Shown here in pieces: positions 5,662-5,717 of a DNA stretch of 5,717 nucleotides. The stretch is from Maribacter sp. Its GTDB lineage: Bacteria > Bacteroidota > Bacteroidia > Flavobacteriales > Flavobacteriaceae. The DNA lies in the NCBI GenBank assembly GCA_018679695.1, contig JAHHKH010000460.1, forward strand, positions 1-5,717, written 5' to 3'. Positions within the stretch are counted from its first letter, which is position 1. Each line of letters begins with the position of its first letter. The position numbers and the translations under genes were made by a program. The notes beneath the pieces are model-generated. The model made no database searches. It was not told where the DNA came from and saw only the letters and a program-made list of their open reading frames with translations.

Positions 5662-5717
5662 AAATGGTCATCTATAAAACGTTTTGCTCCTCTTTTCTTA
5701 AATCGTCGCTCCAAAAC

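Noticed and set aside
5664..5717. Possible gene end or start at the right edge (minus-strand frame ending FWSDDLRKEEQNVL at 5672, or a plus-strand ATG at 5664)
   Set aside because: Only about 50 nt are visible and both strands have an open frame, so no choice can be supported.
1..5717. CRISPR array, riboswitch or toxin-antitoxin pair
   Set aside because: No regularly spaced repeats, no recognisable riboswitch core, and no pair of small adjacent genes were seen.

Overview
The window looks like a chromosome segment from a marine-type Flavobacteriia member (phylum Bacteroidota). The clues are the AT-rich spacers, the lack of clear Shine-Dalgarno sequences, the many lipoproteins and secreted proteins, a flavobacterial-style seven-helix membrane sensor, and a tRNA-Pro gene without an encoded CCA end. 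This placement comes from protein style, not from a database match.

Left half (1-3049, all minus strand): a compact TRAP transporter operon in the order dctP-dctQ-dctM. dctP and dctQ are 1 nt apart, and dctQ and dctM share a 4-nt ATGA overlap. After a 106-nt gap follows the start of a secreted TIM-barrel protein of the sugar phosphate isomerase/epimerase family, cut by the left edge of the window. DctP is a predicted lipoprotein that captures an organic acid, DctQ and DctM carry it across the inner membrane with an ion gradient, and the isomerase-like protein probably acts on the same or a related sugar acid. The DctP motifs fit sugar acids such as uronates, but the substrate cannot be fixed from sequence alone. 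A perfect 7-5-7 inverted repeat 42 nt upstream of dctP is a good operator candidate.

Middle (3050-4454): a scar. A plus-strand fragment of a tyrosine recombinase catalytic domain (about 3289-3408) abuts, tail to tail, a minus-strand gene for a seven-helix membrane sensor. In its family this sensor normally ends in an AraC-type DNA-binding domain. Here the protein stops just after the last helix, and its final residues are read from the opposite strand of the recombinase fragment. A past rearrangement therefore seems to have removed the output domain.

Right half (4455-5717): a plus-strand gene for a very acidic lipoprotein with an exact in-frame 21-bp tandem duplication and a C-terminal calcium-loop-like motif, followed by a strong intrinsic terminator. 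About 300 nt of non-coding DNA with several inverted repeats comes next, and then a minus-strand tRNA-Pro(UGG) with its own probable terminator.

I do not see a convincing new multi-gene system. The most notable items are the recombinase/sensor junction, the candidate operator before dctP, the lipoprotein duplication and the cluster of dyads next to the tRNA.
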